From Synaphobranchus kaupii (lineage: Eukaryota > Chordata > Actinopteri > Anguilliformes > Synaphobranchidae), in the NCBI GenBank assembly GCA_029718625.1, contig CM056378.1, positions 64,813,027-64,877,026 of the forward strand: DNA of 64,000 bases, read 5' to 3'. Position numbers and translations under genes: made by a program. Shown one piece after another: positions 21,624-33,004 of the stretch. The notes beneath the pieces were generated by a model. It ran no database searches. It saw only the letters and a program-made list of their open reading frames with translations, and was not told where the DNA came from. Each line of letters opens with the position of its first letter. Position 1 is the stretch's first letter.

Positions 21624-23550
21624 ATGGGGTCAAAGGAATTATCTGCAGACCTCAGAAACAGGATTGTGTCAAGGCATAGATCTGGAGAAGGGTACGGAAA
21701 AATCTCTGCAGCTTTATAGGTCCCAAAGAGCACAGTGGCCACCATCATTCGTAAATGGAAGAGGTTTGGAACCACCAAGAATCTTCCTAGACCTGGCCAA
21801 ACTGAGCAATCGGGGAAGACGGGCCTTGGCCAGGGAGGTGAGCAGGAACCCGAGGGTCTCTCTGACAGAGCTCCAGCGTATCCTTGTGGAGATGGGAGAA
21901 CCTTTCAGAAGATCAACCATCCAGGCAGCACTCCACCAATCAGGCCTTTATGGTAGAGTGGCCAGACGGAAGCCCCTCCTTACGCCGCGTTCTCACAGCG
22001 AGCAACTTGGTTGCTGGGTCGGTCAAGTCAACTAGGCTGGGGGCGGGGCAAGAGCTTCCCGTTGTGTCATCCAAGTCATCTCGTACAGCTACAATTTTTT
22101 GATGAAGAGAAACAACGACAGTAGCCTACATATAAGAAAGACATATTTGCGATGCAGCCTATTCTTTATAGTTATGTCATGACACTGATAATTATGTGTT
22201 CTATATAGCGATAGGCTATATCTATCTTCGTTGCGAGCTGGCGATCTTTATCTGTCTATTATTCGGTTTTACAGTAAATGCTACTAGTACATTTGGAGCG
22301 TAAGGGCATGTTAGACTGGAAAGCTGACCAACATCATGCTGAACTGTATACAAATAATGAAGCTATACAGTCTTTCATCATCGAAATCGATTCAAGAGCC
22401 TTTTATTTCTCGAACGTAATTGCAAGTATCGGCGGTTTTATACATAAATCTATCTATCTAGTTAGATTTACGTATAAAACTCAACACGTAGTTTGGGCTC
22501 AATGTGATATTGGTAAAACAAGCCACATATATCCTTTAAGGTTATGTTATGACACTGATAATTATACAATGATAATATATAAATTATTCACTGTTGTTAC
22601 CGCTGCTAACCCTATTTCGCCTATAGTTTGATAGGCAATATTACGTAGCTAGGTTACGGAACAATTATTCAGGAAATGGCTTCGTGTCGGTTGGAGAAAT
22701 ATGAAACGCGGAATTCTGATTGGCTGTTACGGCCGATGTCGGCCAAAAAGTTAAACTGTGGGCCACTTTTATCGGCCGATTTTGGTCGCTCAGTTTTCTA
22801 GTTGCTCAGGTCGCTGAAAGTCACTCAGTTTCATAGAGAATTAATGGACTTCCGGCAACTGGGCGACCAAAGTTCCTCCTTGAGAACGCGGGTGTTAGTA
22901 AAAGGCACATCACAGCCCGCTTGGAGTTTGCCAAAAGGCACCTAGAGGACTCTCAAACCATGAGAATCAAGATTCTCTGGTCTGATGAAACCAAAATTGA
23001 ACTTTTTGGCCTGAATACCAAGCGTCACGTCTGGAGGAAACCAGGCACCGCTCATCACCTGGCTAATACCATCTCTACAGTGAAGCATGGCGGTGGCAGC
23101 ATCATGATGTGGGGATGTTTTTCAGCAGCGGGAATGGGGCGACTAGTCCTGATAGAGGGAAAGATGAATGCAGCTAAGTACACCGAGATCCTTGAAGAAA
23201 ACCTGCTCCAGAGCGCTCTGGACCTCAGACTGGGGCGAAGGTTTACCTTCCAACATGACAACGACCCGAAGCACACAGCCAAGAGAACAAAGGAGTGGCT
23301 TCGGAGAAAGTCTGTGCATGTCCTTGAGTGGCCCAGCCAGAGCCCAGACCTGAATCCAATTGAACACCTGTGGAAAGAGCTGAAAATGGCTGTGTACCGA
23401 CGCTCCCCATCCAACCTGACGGAGCTTGTAAGGATATGCCAAGAGGAATGGGCAAAAATGTCCAGAAACAAGTGTGCCAAACTCGTAGCTTCTTTCCCAA
23501 GATGCCTTGAAGCTGTAATCGCTGCCAAAGGTGCAGCAACCAAGTATTAG
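21624..23550 (+). pseudogene. Tc1-like transposase gene, interrupted and frameshifted
   Basis: The ATG at 21624 opens an N-terminal paired-type helix-turn-helix ('MGSKELSADLRNRIVSRHRS'). A stop (TAG at about 21717) and a later frameshift break it; the frame at 21735 gives 'TVATIIRKWKRFGTTKNLPR'. The gene is then split at 21982 by a 912-bp element. It resumes with 209 open residues (22921-23550). These contain '[12 protein letters not shown]' (first catalytic Asp), '[16 protein letters not shown]' (second Asp), '[19 protein letters not shown]' (the DDE glutamate) and an ordinary C-terminus ending in TAG. Upstream (from about 21235) are the element's 5' terminal region with 'aagtatgcacactccttt' and a 'tatataaggtccc' box. 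The 3' terminal repeat is missing, cut off near 23562 by hAT sequence. Confidence 0.9.
21980..22897. mobile_element. PIF/Harbinger-type element with TTA target duplication
   Basis: The element proper is 21983-22894 (912 bp). It interrupts the Tc1 transposase gene between 'cctcctta' and 'ttagtaaaagg'; TTA at 21980-21982 is repeated at 22895-22897. The ends are inverted ('cgccgcgttctcac' on the left, 'cacccgcgttctcaa' as the complement of the right). A 3-bp TTA/TAA duplication with short ends is the PIF/Harbinger habit. The 117-residue ORF inside (22278-22631) resembles no transposase I recognise, so the copy is probably non-autonomous. 'gcgaccaaag' and 'gcgagcaacttggttgc' near the ends are subterminal words. 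Confidence 0.85.
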
Positions 23551-23562
23551 GCTAAGGGTGTG

Positions 23563-24052
23563 CAGTGTTTCCCCTAGATTTTTTTTCAGGCCGGGTGGTA
23601 GGCCCCTCGAAACTACCAGTGTTGTTGCACGTACACGGTGTCATCAAACGCGCGTGCGGGGCCGAGGTAGTATCATCGCGCAGGTCGGGGGTACGGAGAG
23701 TTGTCGCACACATGGGGAGGGTGTTGGTAACAAAGTGGTGCATTTCTCCATTCTGAGCTAAAATAACATTTGCTCACAAAGGCTTATGGTAAATAAATAT
23801 TATTTATTTATAATATTAATAAACTTAAAACAGAACTTATATACAATAAACTGCCCTTAGCTTCACAAATGATATTCAGAACTATACAACTTAAACACAG
23901 GACAAGGAGTTTGTTTCTACCGGTTTTTAAGGACTGTTTCTGGATCAGCTTTCTTTTCAGCACTGTAGAGCTGCTTTTGAGACTCCTCCATAGTGCTGAT
24001 CCATAATCAGTCCTTAAAAACAGGTAGAATCAAACTCCTGCCTCTGCAGTAT
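23563..24052. mobile_element. Older hAT-like element, left part
   Basis: Starts abruptly in the Tc1 3' region with 'gtgtttcccctagatttttt' and 'caggccgggtggtaggcccc', an end type common in fish hAT elements. A possible partner end lies near 25970-25994 ('gcggtaagggaaatattg', complement 'caatatttcccttaccgc'). A matching 8-bp duplication could not be found, so the pairing is tentative. Confidence 0.4.
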
Positions 24053-25773
24053 CAGTGGCGGATACAGAAAGTGGCTGATGGGTAGGCCTGAGTGAAGCTC
24101 ATCACCGCACGTTTTCTTCAACAGGCTTAGATATTTACAATACAATGTGGGGACCCCAACAATTGATCTGATTTTTATTTTGCACAATGATGACACAAAA
24201 AAGCAAAGATAAAGAAAATAACAACAAAAAGAGAGGTGCAAGGTAGGCAAGAAACCCAAAAGGGCTTATACGAGGCCTCTACCTATATTATACAGAATTC
24301 ACAAAATGAATTTAAAAACAAGTAACTATAAACTGGAAAAAAATTATAAATTAAAAATTAAATAAAGTATAATAATATTATAATAATAAAAAAAGAAAGA
24401 ACGAGAAGTGTGTGTGTATCTCTAAAGACACACACTATGAAGCAAATGACAATGAAAGATGAAAGTTTGTATCCAAATCTGTATTCAGCCAGGCAGCACT
24501 TAATTTTAGCAACAAATGTAACAGAATTGTTTCAACAAAAGTAACAGAAACAGAAGCGGCGCTTCCACTTCTGAAAATAGGAGTTTGATTTTGGTCACGC
24601 AGAAAAATGAATTCTGTTGCTTATTTGAAAAATGAAAATGAAATAATCTCTGCAGTTGCAGGCAGTTGTAGCATAGATGATTAGGAAACGTCAAGGAAAG
24701 AGTTGATCGTGGCATTTACACTGCTGTAATAATTATAATTTTAAAATCACAACGCCAATTGGCATCGACGATGGCGCTTCTAGTGTTAACAATAATACAG
24801 CCACGACTGTCACCAAAATACATCACCAGAGATCACATAGGCCTATCTATGAGCCAGCCAGATGAATGGCTAGCTAGCTACAGAACAGGTGCGATAATAA
24901 CAAATATTGCATAACCCTCATTAGTGCACTGACAGGAATACAACCACAAATTAAATAACCAAATAGCCTAGAATTTGTCACAATTCAGAACTCTGCCTCG
25001 CTCACAGAGGCTGCAGTCATCCATGCCACGGCGGGTACCAGAGAAACATCACAAATTAAACAACCCATATACAATAACTTACAATTTGTCACAGAACTCC
25101 CTGCCTCGCTCACAGAGGCTGTAATCATAACCATGCCCCAGAGTAAATTTTAAAAAAAATGAACCCGTATAGGACTACCTTAAGGTCCCTTCAGGAGTGG
25201 AGGGGGCTGTGGAGCCTGCATGTCCACGTTAGCATGCAGGCTAGCATGACACTCACGGGATGTCGTTGCTGTGGCTGTTTCTCCTTCATTGCCAGGGCCC
25301 GCAAACATCTCACGACGATCCTGCGAGTGCGATTCCTCTTCGTTGGACAAGTCCTGGTCCAAACTTTTTTCATCTTCCACTTCCAGACGTGCTTTTTTAA
25401 GAAAATGGGTCAATGATAGCTGTTTAGCCATAGTTGGCTCATACTAGGCTGCTACTGTACATGAAACTCAGACAGAATTGGCGCGCGAGTTCGTAATGTA
25501 GCCAAACAAACAAACGTAAGAGAACTTCTGCTATGAAAGTGCCGTGTCATCACATAGTAAAGAACATAGCAACGGGCCGATGGAGACAAACAATCACATC
25601 CAGCGTTTTCTCCAGTTGGTTTCTATGGCATCTCCACACTTTTTAGAGATTATTAATACATAACGATTCCCCAAGACAAAACAATTCACATTTAAGGTAA
25701 TTATGAATCTGAATGGGTGGGCAAGCTGTCAATCCCACCCAGGCCCACCCATAGATCCGCGACTGTGCAGTAT
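24045..25773 (-). mobile_element. hAT element with perfect 8-bp target duplication
   Basis: The element proper is 24053-25765 (1713 bp), flanked by TGCAGTAT at 24045-24052 and 25766-25773. The left end reads 'cagtggcggat' and the complement of the right end 'cagtcgcggat', good hAT terminal repeats. It lies inside the older hAT-like sequence, making this the youngest layer of the nest. Coding capacity is reduced to an N-terminal fragment near the right end on the minus strand. The rest is AT-rich with two ~65-bp repeated blocks ('cacagaggctg', 'aaattaaa.aacc') at 24940-25130. Confidence 0.92.
25180..25431 (-). pseudogene. hAT transposase N-terminal fragment
   Basis: 83-residue minus-strand ORF starting 'MAKQLSLTHFLKKARLEVED', followed by an acidic/serine-rich stretch. 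This start (Met, Lys/Gln, then a Phe-Leu-Lys-Lys motif) is typical of fish hAT transposases with a downstream zinc finger and RNase-H-like domain, which are absent here. The ATG lies about 335 bp from the element's right end, as expected for the 5' end of the gene. The copy therefore kept its promoter side and start but lost the catalytic part by internal deletion. Confidence 0.55.
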
Positions 25774-26340
25774 TAGCTTTTACTCTACACTAAAATGTAA
25801 GAGTTCTGGTCAGATAGCGAAACGGACGAAAGTGCGCCATTTTGCGTAGAGGCGGAAACTATAATTCCATCCTCATAATATCAGCGCTGCCATCGAAAAT
25901 TTTAATTAGGCCTAATGGGAAACCGAAGCTGTTTTGGCAAGGGTTTTTCCAGATGCTATTTTGATCATTCCAGCATTATGCGGTAAGGGAAATATTGCAG
26001 CTACATAAAAAAAGAAAAAAAAAAGATTATATATTAAAAAAAAGAATAATATATATATTTTTTTTTAAATTAAAATTATTTATTTTCCCTCTTGTCCAAG
26101 CCGGGCGGCACGTGAAGAATACCAACAGAAGAATATTGCAGGGGATTTTGGCACATTTTTTTGGGCCGCTACCCACACGGTTAGCTGAGTTGCTCATTCC
26201 ACGAATGCATGATCCTTACAAGTTGTACCTCGTTGTAAAGGTGACTAATCAGGCTTTCCAACGATATAAAATACAATACCAATTGGTATTATTAAAGGGG
26301 AGGAATAATCGACCGAAATAACGTTTCCAAACTTTTTTTG
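25774..26340. other. Right part of older hAT-like sequence, AT-rich
   Basis: 'gcattatgcggtaagggaaatattg' (25975-25994) resembles a hAT 3' end. 'gtccaagccgggcggcacg' at about 26095 resembles 'caggccgggtggtaggcc' at 23587, suggesting a second fragment of the same family. Between them lies an A/T-only stretch (26000-26090). The 108-residue ORF at 25995-26321 begins in low-complexity DNA and has no recognisable domain. Confidence 0.35.
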
Positions 26341-27060
26341 AGGAGTTTATGTTACATTGGCTGTGCCTCAAATTGCAGACTTGCGTACTCGTGTACTTGT
26401 ATGTACTTCCAAGTGCGCTAAAAAGTATGTACTACTTAGTATGCAAAAATGCAGAGCACTTAAAAACTTAAAAGCCCGTTAATTTGAGTTACTTGAAAAA
26501 TGTAGGTGTCGTGCTCAGGTTCCCCAGATGGCAGCGTTCAAGCTCAACAAACGACGAGATTCAATTCTCGATGGCTGTGGGTGTGTTCATCCCCTTTTCG
26601 CACATTGAAATAAAATTGACATTGTTTGTTTTCTTGTGTATTTACTCGCATAAAAATTATTAAAAAATAACGGCAATACAGGCTATGATGCTCATTAAAA
26701 ATTTAACTATAGCCTACATTACGTACATACTCGGGGGTGGTGGGGGAAAGACAATTATAACCTAATATACGTCTGCCTGTATAGCCTAGTTATTATAGAG
26801 AGGGAAAAATGGAGAGTTAGAACATAGAAAGCAATGTCTGCATGTGAGCTCGACAATACATTTCTCACATATCAATTTTGCTTGTCCGCTATGTAAATTG
26901 CGAACTGTAATTTGCTACCTAAACTTTGCAGCACACTTGTCATCCGTAACATGAATACAGCCTGAAACGTCGATCTTCGAAATCACGCTTAAACCATTAC
27001 CATTAACATTAATGTTATAAGGGATTTTCAAGTATCCAGAGTCAGACTCCAGCTAAATAA
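26341..27060. other. No gene recognised
   Basis: Near 26360-26470 is 'tgtgcctcaaattgcagact', with repeated 'gtacttgt' and 'gtatgtact' words, a style seen in fish MITEs. The rest is AT-rich and unassigned. Confidence 0.35.
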
Positions 27061-27124
27061 ATGCACGGACCTTTAAAAATTTTTTTTTACAGGTGTTTCT
27101 TCCGCAATTTTTCTCTTAGGCAGC

Positions 27125-27256
27125 ATGGAAAAACAGTTCGTAAAACCAGAAACCCTCCAAAATCTGGAACATGGACTGAAGTAAAAAGAGCTGCTCTGGA
27201 TTTTACTCAGTGCAGTTATCCAGTGAACTCAGTAATCCTGCTTTGTGGAATACCTC
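27125..27256. repeat. MITE family C, diverged copy
   Basis: 'aaccctccaaaatctggaac', 'ggactgaagtaaaaagag' and 'ttttactcagtgcagttatc' match 28010-28085 inside the complete copy at 27935-28117. The ends are not preserved. Confidence 0.7.
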
Positions 27257-27934
27257 TGTGGTTTATATAAAACATTTTTTTACTGGATTTAGACTCACCA
27301 AACCTGGACTAGATGAACATTGGGAATATTATTTGACACCTTATTTCAGATTTGTGAAACCTTTATTTGATTTGGGTCATTCCATGTCATTTCACACAAA
27401 CAAAGTGGATTGCGACACCCACCATCTCAGATTGTTCTGAAATATTTCCTGCAGTTAGAAACAGATGAGATAAGCATTCATATAATATTATTTTTTGGAA
27501 AAATATAATTTGATCTGTGAGAAATCAAGCTAATTGAGGCACCCATATTGACCATTTCATTTTGGTACGGTTCCAATAATTGTCTGGAAATTAAGTACCC
27601 AACATCCTATTTGTACCAAACTGCTTCCTGATAATGATTAAGACATTAGGAATCCAAATCGCCAAAATTCACCCACAGATTGCCTACCCCAATCCGACCA
27701 CAACAAACTATCGCTTTTCGATCAATTCTCTGTTTGATCAGTAGTATGGAGCGATAGCTTGGAGTACTGTTTCTAATATACTCAGTGAATATGGTGTTGG
27801 TTATTTTCCTCTGTACAAACTAATCAGTCTTTGATGTTGTTTATTTCATGATCCATTATATAATGTGATGGTACCTGTTTCTGATGACCAGATGCCACTG
27901 TACTGGCCACCCTTTAGGTTGAGAATAGCATCAG

Positions 27935-28117
27935 GGGGGTGTACTACGAAGCAGGATCTACGTTGGCTACGTACTACGTTGGCTGCATCACCGCATTGAG
28001 TAAAACCCGGAACCCTCCCAAATCTGGAACAAGGACTGATGTAAAAAGAGCCGCTCCTGCTTTTACTCAGTGCAGTTATCCAGCTAACTGTGTAATCCTG
28101 CTTCGTAGTTTACCCCC
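27935..28117. mobile_element. MITE family C, complete 183-bp copy
   Basis: Inverted ends of about 23 bp: 'gggggtgtactacgaagcag' from 27935 and the complement 'gggggtaaactacgaagcag' of the right end at 28117. The interior has the words shared with 27125-27256. No coding capacity, and the target duplication is ambiguous. Confidence 0.8.
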
Positions 28118-28420
28118 AGGTCTGTTACAAATTCAGAGTTGTTTAAATCGGTATCATTTGCTTTAATTTAACACTGAAGACACTTTTTCTTCACCCTTTA
28201 CAATCTAATAACATAAACAGCACTATTTGGTAGTCAGTACCTGGTAGTAAGTGAACCTAAGACTATAATGGGACAAAATCATACGGATAAAACACAAATG
28301 GGAGAAGGCAACTTTTTTTTTTTTTTTAAAAGATATTGGATAGTTGATGGCAATCATGGAAAGAACTGCAGTGAGAGAAATCCAGCACCATAATACACTG
28401 TGTTTATTCCGGATAACTAC

Positions 28421-28546
28421 AAGGTAAAACCTGGAACCCTCCTAATTCTAGAATTAGGAGGGTTCCGGAATTTCAGAATTAGGAGGGTTCCGGGTTTTAC
28501 TCTGTGCAGTACAGCAAACTCCCTAATTTTGCCTTGTCGTAGCCTA
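28421..28546. repeat. MITE family C relative with internal palindrome
   Basis: 'ggtaaaacctggaaccctcc' at 28423 is answered in inverted orientation by 'ggagggttccgggttttact' ending about 28501, with a central 'ctaattctagaattag' palindrome and a second 'cggaatttcagaattagg' block. 'ttttactctgtgcagtac' links it to the family. Confidence 0.7.
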
Positions 28547-29438
28547 TACAAGTTTTTGCCCAGACCCAGCGCGTGCGGGCCTAAACGAGTGAATGTTTTT
28601 GCCCCATCCGCTTTTACTAGTACAAGTTGTAGCACCCAAAAATCATGAATGAACAACTGTGGATATGTTTAAAGATACAGGTCAATTGGAATTGAAATGT
28701 ATCATCTTTCTCGTAATCATTATCGCCCAGTCAATATTGTTTCACCAGCCAGATAGCTACATATCGCGAAGACATCACCCATGTTTTAAACTCAATCAAT
28801 GTCAGAGGAGCAACAACTAACGAAAAGTAAGCTGAGTTCAAAGCGGATTATTTTTTGACTGGTCCCGGCAAATACGCGACCTGTCGAGTGACGAATAAAT
28901 AAATAAACAGCAATTCAAAGCTTTTAGCCTCCTGTTCGTCAAATGGTACGTTGACAAGTTTTCTGCAAAAAGATACAAACAACGACATGCCTACATTCTG
29001 AGTCCAAGATAACGTTTGGGTTGACTGCTAATGCTGATATATGTCTGAATTAACGTGCTGTAGCCTTTAAAGGGTAACAAAGCACTAAAACCACTTATTT
29101 TATATGAGAACTGATACATTTGGTTTTTTCTAGGAGTAAGTCTTGACTGTCTATGGAAAGTTGGAAAAAGAATGTGCAGGCTGCAATATTACCAGTATTA
29201 GGTTATGGTGACATTCTATATATGTGATGTGCTGGTAAAACGGTCCACAAGTAGCACATAGTCATTTTTCTGTTTTTTATAGTTTATGAAAGTACAAATC
29301 CTGAGCTTTCAAATGGTGTCATGGTCATTCACACCTCAGGCTGGAAAACTTAATGGGCGTTAACAGTAACTGGCTAACCCTACCCCCAACCTCTCCTCCA
29401 CTAAGGTATCTGTCACTGGCTGTCACAGTTGGCAGATC
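28547..29438. other. No gene recognised
   Basis: Unique-looking sequence with no open frame longer than about 80 residues and no repeat that I could link to other parts of the window. Confidence 0.4.
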
Positions 29439-30040
29439 CAGTTGAAGTCAGAAGTTTACATACACTTAGGTTGAAGTCATTAAAACAAATTATTATTTTT
29501 TTTTTTCAATTTTGTTTCTGATTTTTCCCCATTTTTCTCCCAATTTAGCAGCCAATTGAACCCCCTATTCTAATTCAATTCCCCCCATGTAGCAACTGCT
29601 AGAGAATCACTACACAACCCCGTCAGCCGGCGGTAGGACGGGAGGGCGCCACGTCCTCTTCAGGGCGCGACTCCTCCGAGCTCCTGACCGTGATTCCAGC
29701 TCGCCCAGGGCCGCTATGCATGCAGCAACTCTCTCCGAGCCCCTCCCCCCACCCGGAAGCAGCCGCCAATTGCTGCTCCCACAGGGTGCCGGCCATGCTC
29801 GGATCTGGCAGGACCGGGGCGTGAACCCCGATCCTCGGAGCACAACTGCACCGACTGAAAGTCGGCGCTTTTACCGCTGTAAAAGACATTAAACTAATTT
29901 TTAACCACTCCACAGATTTCATGTTAGCAAACTATAGTGTTGGCAAGTCAGTTAGGACATCTACTTTGTGCAGGACACAAGTAATTTTTCCAACAATTGT
30001 TTACAGACAGATTATTTCACTTTTAATTCACTATATCACA
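29439..30040 (+). mobile_element. Sleeping-Beauty-like Tc1 arm, split by a SINE
   Basis: The outer end 'cagttgaagtcagaagttta' starts at 29439. The arm is interrupted at about 29486 and resumes at 29884 with the same sequence as 8185-8335. It ends at 'tatcacaattgg' where unrelated DNA begins, so the inner direct repeat and transposase are missing. Confidence 0.85.
29487..29882 (-). mobile_element. tRNA-derived SINE, copy 2, with target duplication
   Basis: The insert is flanked by a 12-13-bp imperfect duplication of Tc1 arm sequence ('aagtcattaaaac' at 29474-29486 and 'aagacattaaact' at 29883-29895), the mark of LINE-machinery integration. Read on the minus strand it starts at about 29880 with a tRNA-like head ('CAGCGGTAAAAGCGC', a perfect CCGAC/GTCGG stem, and a B-box T-arm CGGGG/CCCCG around TTCACG). 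It continues through a GC-rich body and ends in an A-rich tail (29487-29510 on the plus strand is T-rich). Copy 1 is at 2445-2815. Confidence 0.8.
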
Positions 30041-32100
30041 ATTGGCTCTATGCACGGCGGCTATACTACGCATTTCCGGTAAAATCTCGGCCAGCACTAT
30101 TACTTCCGCCACAACACAAACAGCAGCCAGCTATTTAGCGAACTCTGTTTCTGACAGTCATTTCGTGACAAACTGTATATTTGTGACTTAGTTAGATTTA
30201 TTAAATATTTGTCCATTTGTTGTGTTTACATTATAAGTTCAAAAAGTGTGAAATTTTAACTGCGTACGGAGCATTGCTAACCAGCACAAATGGCTCTGAA
30301 TCACGTAAAATGTTCTGTAGGCCTAATGCATAAAAAAACATAATGTTAGCTAGTGTAAATAAGCTACAACTGAAGAGTGTATACCTGCTACTTTGTAGTA
30401 CTGTTTAAAAAAAGGTAAGGATGGACAGGACAACATATAAGCAGGAAGATTTTCAAGACAGCTGAATGAGTGAAAGGCTGCTTTCTATGTTTATTAGGCC
30501 TGGCCTCATGCTTCTTTCAAGCAGCAATAATTTGGGAAATTTCTCGATGATTATCGATATATATCACATTTAAAATGAAAGTACTGGTTGTAGACTTGTT
30601 GAATTTAGCCTATAGGCTAATTATGATAATAATACTCAATAATAAGAATGAGCTCATGTAATGCAAACGTTTGATTAAAATAAATTGGTCATTTGCCCCA
30701 CAAGTGCAGCGTTTCTTTTATTTTATTTTCCGATTTAGGCTAAAATAGCGAGCCCCCCAAAGCATAGGTAAAAAAAAAATCTCAACGTGGAAATCAGTAG
30801 GCTAGCCTAGCCACAGGTGAGTGCCATATCGCTTTTATAAAATGGTTTGGGCCTATCTTATAATAATCCACCAAAGAAAGGCAACGCAAAATTAAAAGTA
30901 TTATTTTTAATAGATTGTGCGGTGTGTCTCTACTGAATTTGTTACTAGCAATGTGGATAACGTGGAAATACTCGATTCTGAGCTTACCCTCGGCTTTGCA
31001 ATCCGTAGCCTACATACGGTTTTCCACGTTCATTTTTGTATCCTACCTATGCGGTGCCTTAGGGGCTCCATGCAAAACAGTATAGAAAAGAACAAACATA
31101 GCGTCTCCGTTTGATTCAGCTACACATTTTCTCAAATAAATAGCAAAGCAGGAAACACTAGGATCAATTAGATTTCTAAATACAACTTTCGTTATACCCA
31201 CTTCCTATAGGCTACAATTGTGTAAGTCAAGAAAGAAGATTTATAGGCCTATTTATCACTCTGGCGGCAGAGTGTAGGCTACCTCGCCTCTGTGTGGTTG
31301 CCCGTTATTACATTACAAAAGAAAATGAATAGATAAACAGAATAGGCCTACCAAAAACAAAAAAAGTTTTAGATACTATAATTTTAATACATCAATGCAA
31401 TATTCGATATATCATGACATCTCTATTGTGATCCAGAAGCAGACTGCCCTTTTACATACGCTCTGTATAGATGGGATCAGAAGATTTCAGGAAGTTATGT
31501 CCTTAGGCTATTTGTTGGTGAAACTAACCTAAGAATAGAAAGGTTTTGACAGAAACGTAAGCCCAAATAAAAAATGTCTAGCTAGCAGTATAACGCTAGG
31601 CGTTGTTAGTTTTGTTGAAGTTGAACATAAGCCTAGTATAGCTAATGTTAGCCAAGTCAAAAATGCTTGAGTGATTTTTTTAAAACGCCTTTTAAATAGT
31701 GGATTTTGGTGACTTCTAAAGAAAGATTCCCCTCACATCCCCTCACAGATGCTGTATTTTTCATAATCATCTATTGGCGGCGCTAGACATAAACTACCTG
31801 GAAAAAATTGATTAAGTGGAAACTCTGAATATGTGTATCTTGCATGATTTGCAGACACGCCTCATTTTCATCAAATCTCCACCCCACGCGGGCGTGTAAT
31901 GCCGTGTATATACTGCAGAGATGCTTAAAACAGCGGATAAGTCAAATGTCTGAATCACAAATAGCTTAAGCTACATGGAATTTCGGGAGTAAGTCCCATT
32001 TGTGCGTGCTTATCTCAACTCTGAATCTGGCCCCAAAGGAACGGATCCTTACACAAAAGGGAATAAGAAGGCGGAGAAATAAAAAAAACAAAAAAGCAGA
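30041..32100. other. No gene recognised
   Basis: Near 31780-32035 the text ('cctcattttcatcaaatctc', 'ctctgaatctggcccca') resembles ends of fish non-autonomous transposons; the start near 30045 may belong to the same element, but I could not match inverted ends. No convincing exon. Confidence 0.35.
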
Positions 32101-32181
32101 AATAGAGGGAGAGAACGCTGTCCTTGGCAGCAGCTTCAGCATCTAGCAATACAAGCAGAGAATTGGTTTTGGATCGAAAAT

Positions 32182-32960
32182 GTGTGCAAAGAGTTGTGGA
32201 TCGAACAAAGGTTCCACTGTGTGTATCACCCAGAGGGCAGCGGGATGGTCAAGAGGGCAAACCGAACACTGAAAAACAAACTAACTAAACAATTGTTCTC
32301 TGCTGCAGGGAAGGATTGGGTGACCCAGCTACCAGCTGTGCTTCTCTCCATGAAAGCAGGACCGACTAAAAAAAAACAAACAAAACTTTCTCTCTGAGGA
32401 GTTCTGACAGGACTTCAGGAGATTTCGGCTATGCCTCACAGGGGGGGGGGGGGTTTGCATGTCATGGGAGATATGTTAGTGGAGCGCTGCAGGCTCCTTT
32501 CACAATTTGAGTGCAAGGTACAACCGTTCTGATCAAAGCTTTCCAGAAAAAAATTAAAATAAATCACTTGAACCTACATAAGTGGACCGGCCCAGACACA
32601 GTGGGCTGTTGACAACACCATCAGCGGCCCGAGTCTTGAGAATCACAGTGTGGGTCCATTTGTAACATTTAAGGAAATACAAGGGCGAGGCTCAACATGG
32701 GGCACAATAATCCCCACCAACCCTATGGCATCCAAGGGAGTCTGTTCTTCATTATGGGTCTCTGTGCTAGAGACGCATGGATTACAGATGTCAGAGTATG
32801 CACTAGTGCCAACGGGTACAGTAGGACATGGAACCACAACTGCAATCACGGATGGGGATCCTTACAGTGATGTGAGGACATTTGGTATATTGTTGATTGT
32901 CATAGATGGGGTTATCACAATCATAATAAAACGGTGCACTAATCAGTATTTTTTTTCATT
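32182..32960 (+). pseudogene. Endogenous-retrovirus integrase remnant and flank
   Basis: The plus-strand frame from 32182 (71 residues) contains 'YHPEGSGMVKRANRTLKNKL', the end of a retroviral-type integrase catalytic core. The residue where the family's catalytic glutamate is expected is a lysine here, so this fragment cannot encode an active enzyme. A basic C-terminal-domain-like stretch follows in other frames at about 32500-32620, with 'NHLNLHKWTGP' readable. The 105-residue frame at 32650-32967 ends in a hydrophobic run and could be envelope- or leader-derived, but I cannot assign it. No LTRs seen. This is an old, broken copy. Confidence 0.55.
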
Positions 32961-33004
32961 ATTTTGAAATGAATATGAGAAAACGTTATCTGAGGAAATT
33001 GATT

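Noticed and set aside
23055..23543. Minus-strand ORFs of 98-162 residues opposite the Tc1 transposase
   Set aside because: Shadows of the transposase coding strand.
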